DNA of 6,389 bases, taken from Gallionella sp. (GTDB lineage: Bacteria; Pseudomonadota; Gammaproteobacteria; Burkholderiales; Gallionellaceae). Shown here piece after piece: positions 5,995 to 6,389 of this stretch. Made by a program: the position numbers and the translations under genes. Position 1 is the stretch's first letter. The number at the start of each line of letters is the position of its first letter. A model generated the notes under the pieces. That model was not told where the DNA came from, made no database searches, and saw nothing but the letters and a program-made list of their open reading frames with translations. The stretch is from assembly GCA_004298605.1 (NCBI GenBank), contig SCPW01000345.1, forward strand, positions 1 to 6,389, read 5' to 3'.

Positions 5995-6166
5995 GTTCCA
6001 ACTCCTCTAATAGCAGCTTAATTTGCTTGTAGCTCCATACGCTAAATCCCAACGCACAAAAAAGCCCAAGTGCAGACAGAAATAATATCCAGGAATTGAC
6101 CGTCAGGTAGTTATTAACCGCCCACCCCGTTAATGCCAGAATGGCCGCCAACGCAGCAAAAAACAT
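5984..6166 (-). CDS. 60-residue two-helix membrane protein, function unknown
   Basis: The protein has two hydrophobic stretches, about residues 2-21 (FFAALAAILALTGWAV) and 25-44 (SWILFLSALGLFCALGF), joined by a short turn NNYLTVN. A charged tail KQIKLLLEELEHAE follows and probably lies in the cytoplasm. The ATG at 6166 is the only reasonable start, since an in-frame TGA lies about 11 codons upstream; the ribosome site is poor. It overlaps the next small gene by 11 nt, so the two are probably translationally coupled. GC content is visibly lower than in the kinase and ATPase genes. I do not recognise a family; it may be a small subunit of a membrane complex. Confidence 0.6.
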   Translation of the reverse strand: MFFAALAAILALTGWAVNNYLTVNSWILFLSALGLFCALGFSVWSYKQIKLLLEELEHAE

Positions 6167-6389
6167 TTTTTCATGGAATGAAATTTCTGCGGTAACTATT
6201 CAGCACGTTTCGTTGTGCAAGGCTAGCGGGACCGCGAGCGACTGTGGAGTGCGCCGGCAAGCGTAGCGCAACGGCGCCATGGTTTTCGAAGCACGGAGTT
6301 AAACGCCGACACAACGCTTCGACAGCCGCCGCGAAGCGGACCAAGTAAGGCTGCCTGAAAGCGACAGCGGCGTCTAAGGCCGCCGCACT
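6167..6389. other. GC-rich structured terminal region, no gene seen
   Basis: No supported gene is visible on either strand, and stops occur in plus-strand frames (for example TAA at 6299, 6345 and 6375). Visible structure includes GCGCCG (6251-6256) with CGGCGC (6272-6277) and the element listed at 6299-6377. The promoter of the small membrane genes should lie near 6170-6230, but no clear -35/-10 pair was found. Confidence 0.5.
6299..6377. repeat. Hairpin element with near-perfect terminal inverted repeats
   Basis: TTAAACGCCG (6299-6308) and CGGCGTCTAA (6368-6377) are inverted copies matching at 9 of 10 positions. Inside, CGCTTCG (6315-6321) and CGAAGCG (6332-6338) form a perfect 7-bp stem. 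The ~79-bp size suits a very short non-autonomous repeat or a recombination-site relic. No target duplication was seen next to the ends. Confidence 0.4.

Noticed and set aside
5518..6021. A 167-codon plus-strand frame running from the kinase 3' end into the spacer.
   Set aside because: It is Pro/Arg-rich in its first part, out of frame with the kinase, and then reads through a terminator hairpin and antisense to the small membrane genes.
6298..6378. A possible integron attC site: GTTAAAC at 6298-6304 and GTCTAAG at 6372-6378.
   Set aside because: The order is wrong for one attC site on this strand (the GTT core comes first), the second motif lacks the final C of the AAC triplet, and no cassette gene or integrase is present.

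Overview
The window is a GC-rich, Gram-negative-type bacterial segment. Gene content (an N-type ATPase, a PIN/AbrB toxin-antitoxin pair, a hybrid histidine kinase) and the many short palindromic intergenic repeats suggest a proteobacterium, perhaps a gammaproteobacterium such as a methanotroph relative. No rRNA, tRNA or marker gene fixes the taxonomy, so this is a loose guess.

Layout. Positions 1-203 hold structured repeat DNA and an open frame of doubtful value. From about 2800 down to 204 on the minus strand lie three intact, tightly packed genes for the c, b and alpha subunits of an N-type (alternate F1Fo) ATPase. The usual partners are not beside them: there is no subunit a gene, AtpQ/AtpR, beta or epsilon upstream, and no gamma directly downstream. 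Upstream, in the same orientation, sits a two-gene toxin-antitoxin module (AbrB-type antitoxin 3528-3304, PIN-domain toxin 3307-2879, ATGA overlap) with a 16-bp palindrome over its leader. Positions 3552-3902 are a non-coding divergent region with several nested inverted repeats. A soluble REC-HisKA-HATPase-REC hybrid histidine kinase follows on the plus strand (3903-5777). It faces, across a strong hairpin terminator (5802-5834) and a second repeat hairpin, two small overlapping minus-strand genes for membrane peptides of 60 and 35 residues. The last ~220 bases hold GC-rich structured DNA with no gene.

How the parts work together. The three ATPase genes encode the rotor ring, the stator stalk (with a delta-like C-terminal part) and the non-catalytic nucleotide-binding subunit. 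Without a, beta, gamma and epsilon they cannot form a working enzyme, so the set is either a remnant or is completed elsewhere in the genome. The toxin-antitoxin module reads towards the ATPase genes with no visible terminator between them and may supply their transcription. The kinase has no partner regulator in the window and no membrane segment, so it probably works inside a cytoplasmic phosphorelay. No complete undescribed system is evident. The best leads are the cut-down ATPase operon next to the toxin-antitoxin pair, the overlapping small membrane peptides, and the recurrent short-loop hairpins that fill the intergenic gaps.
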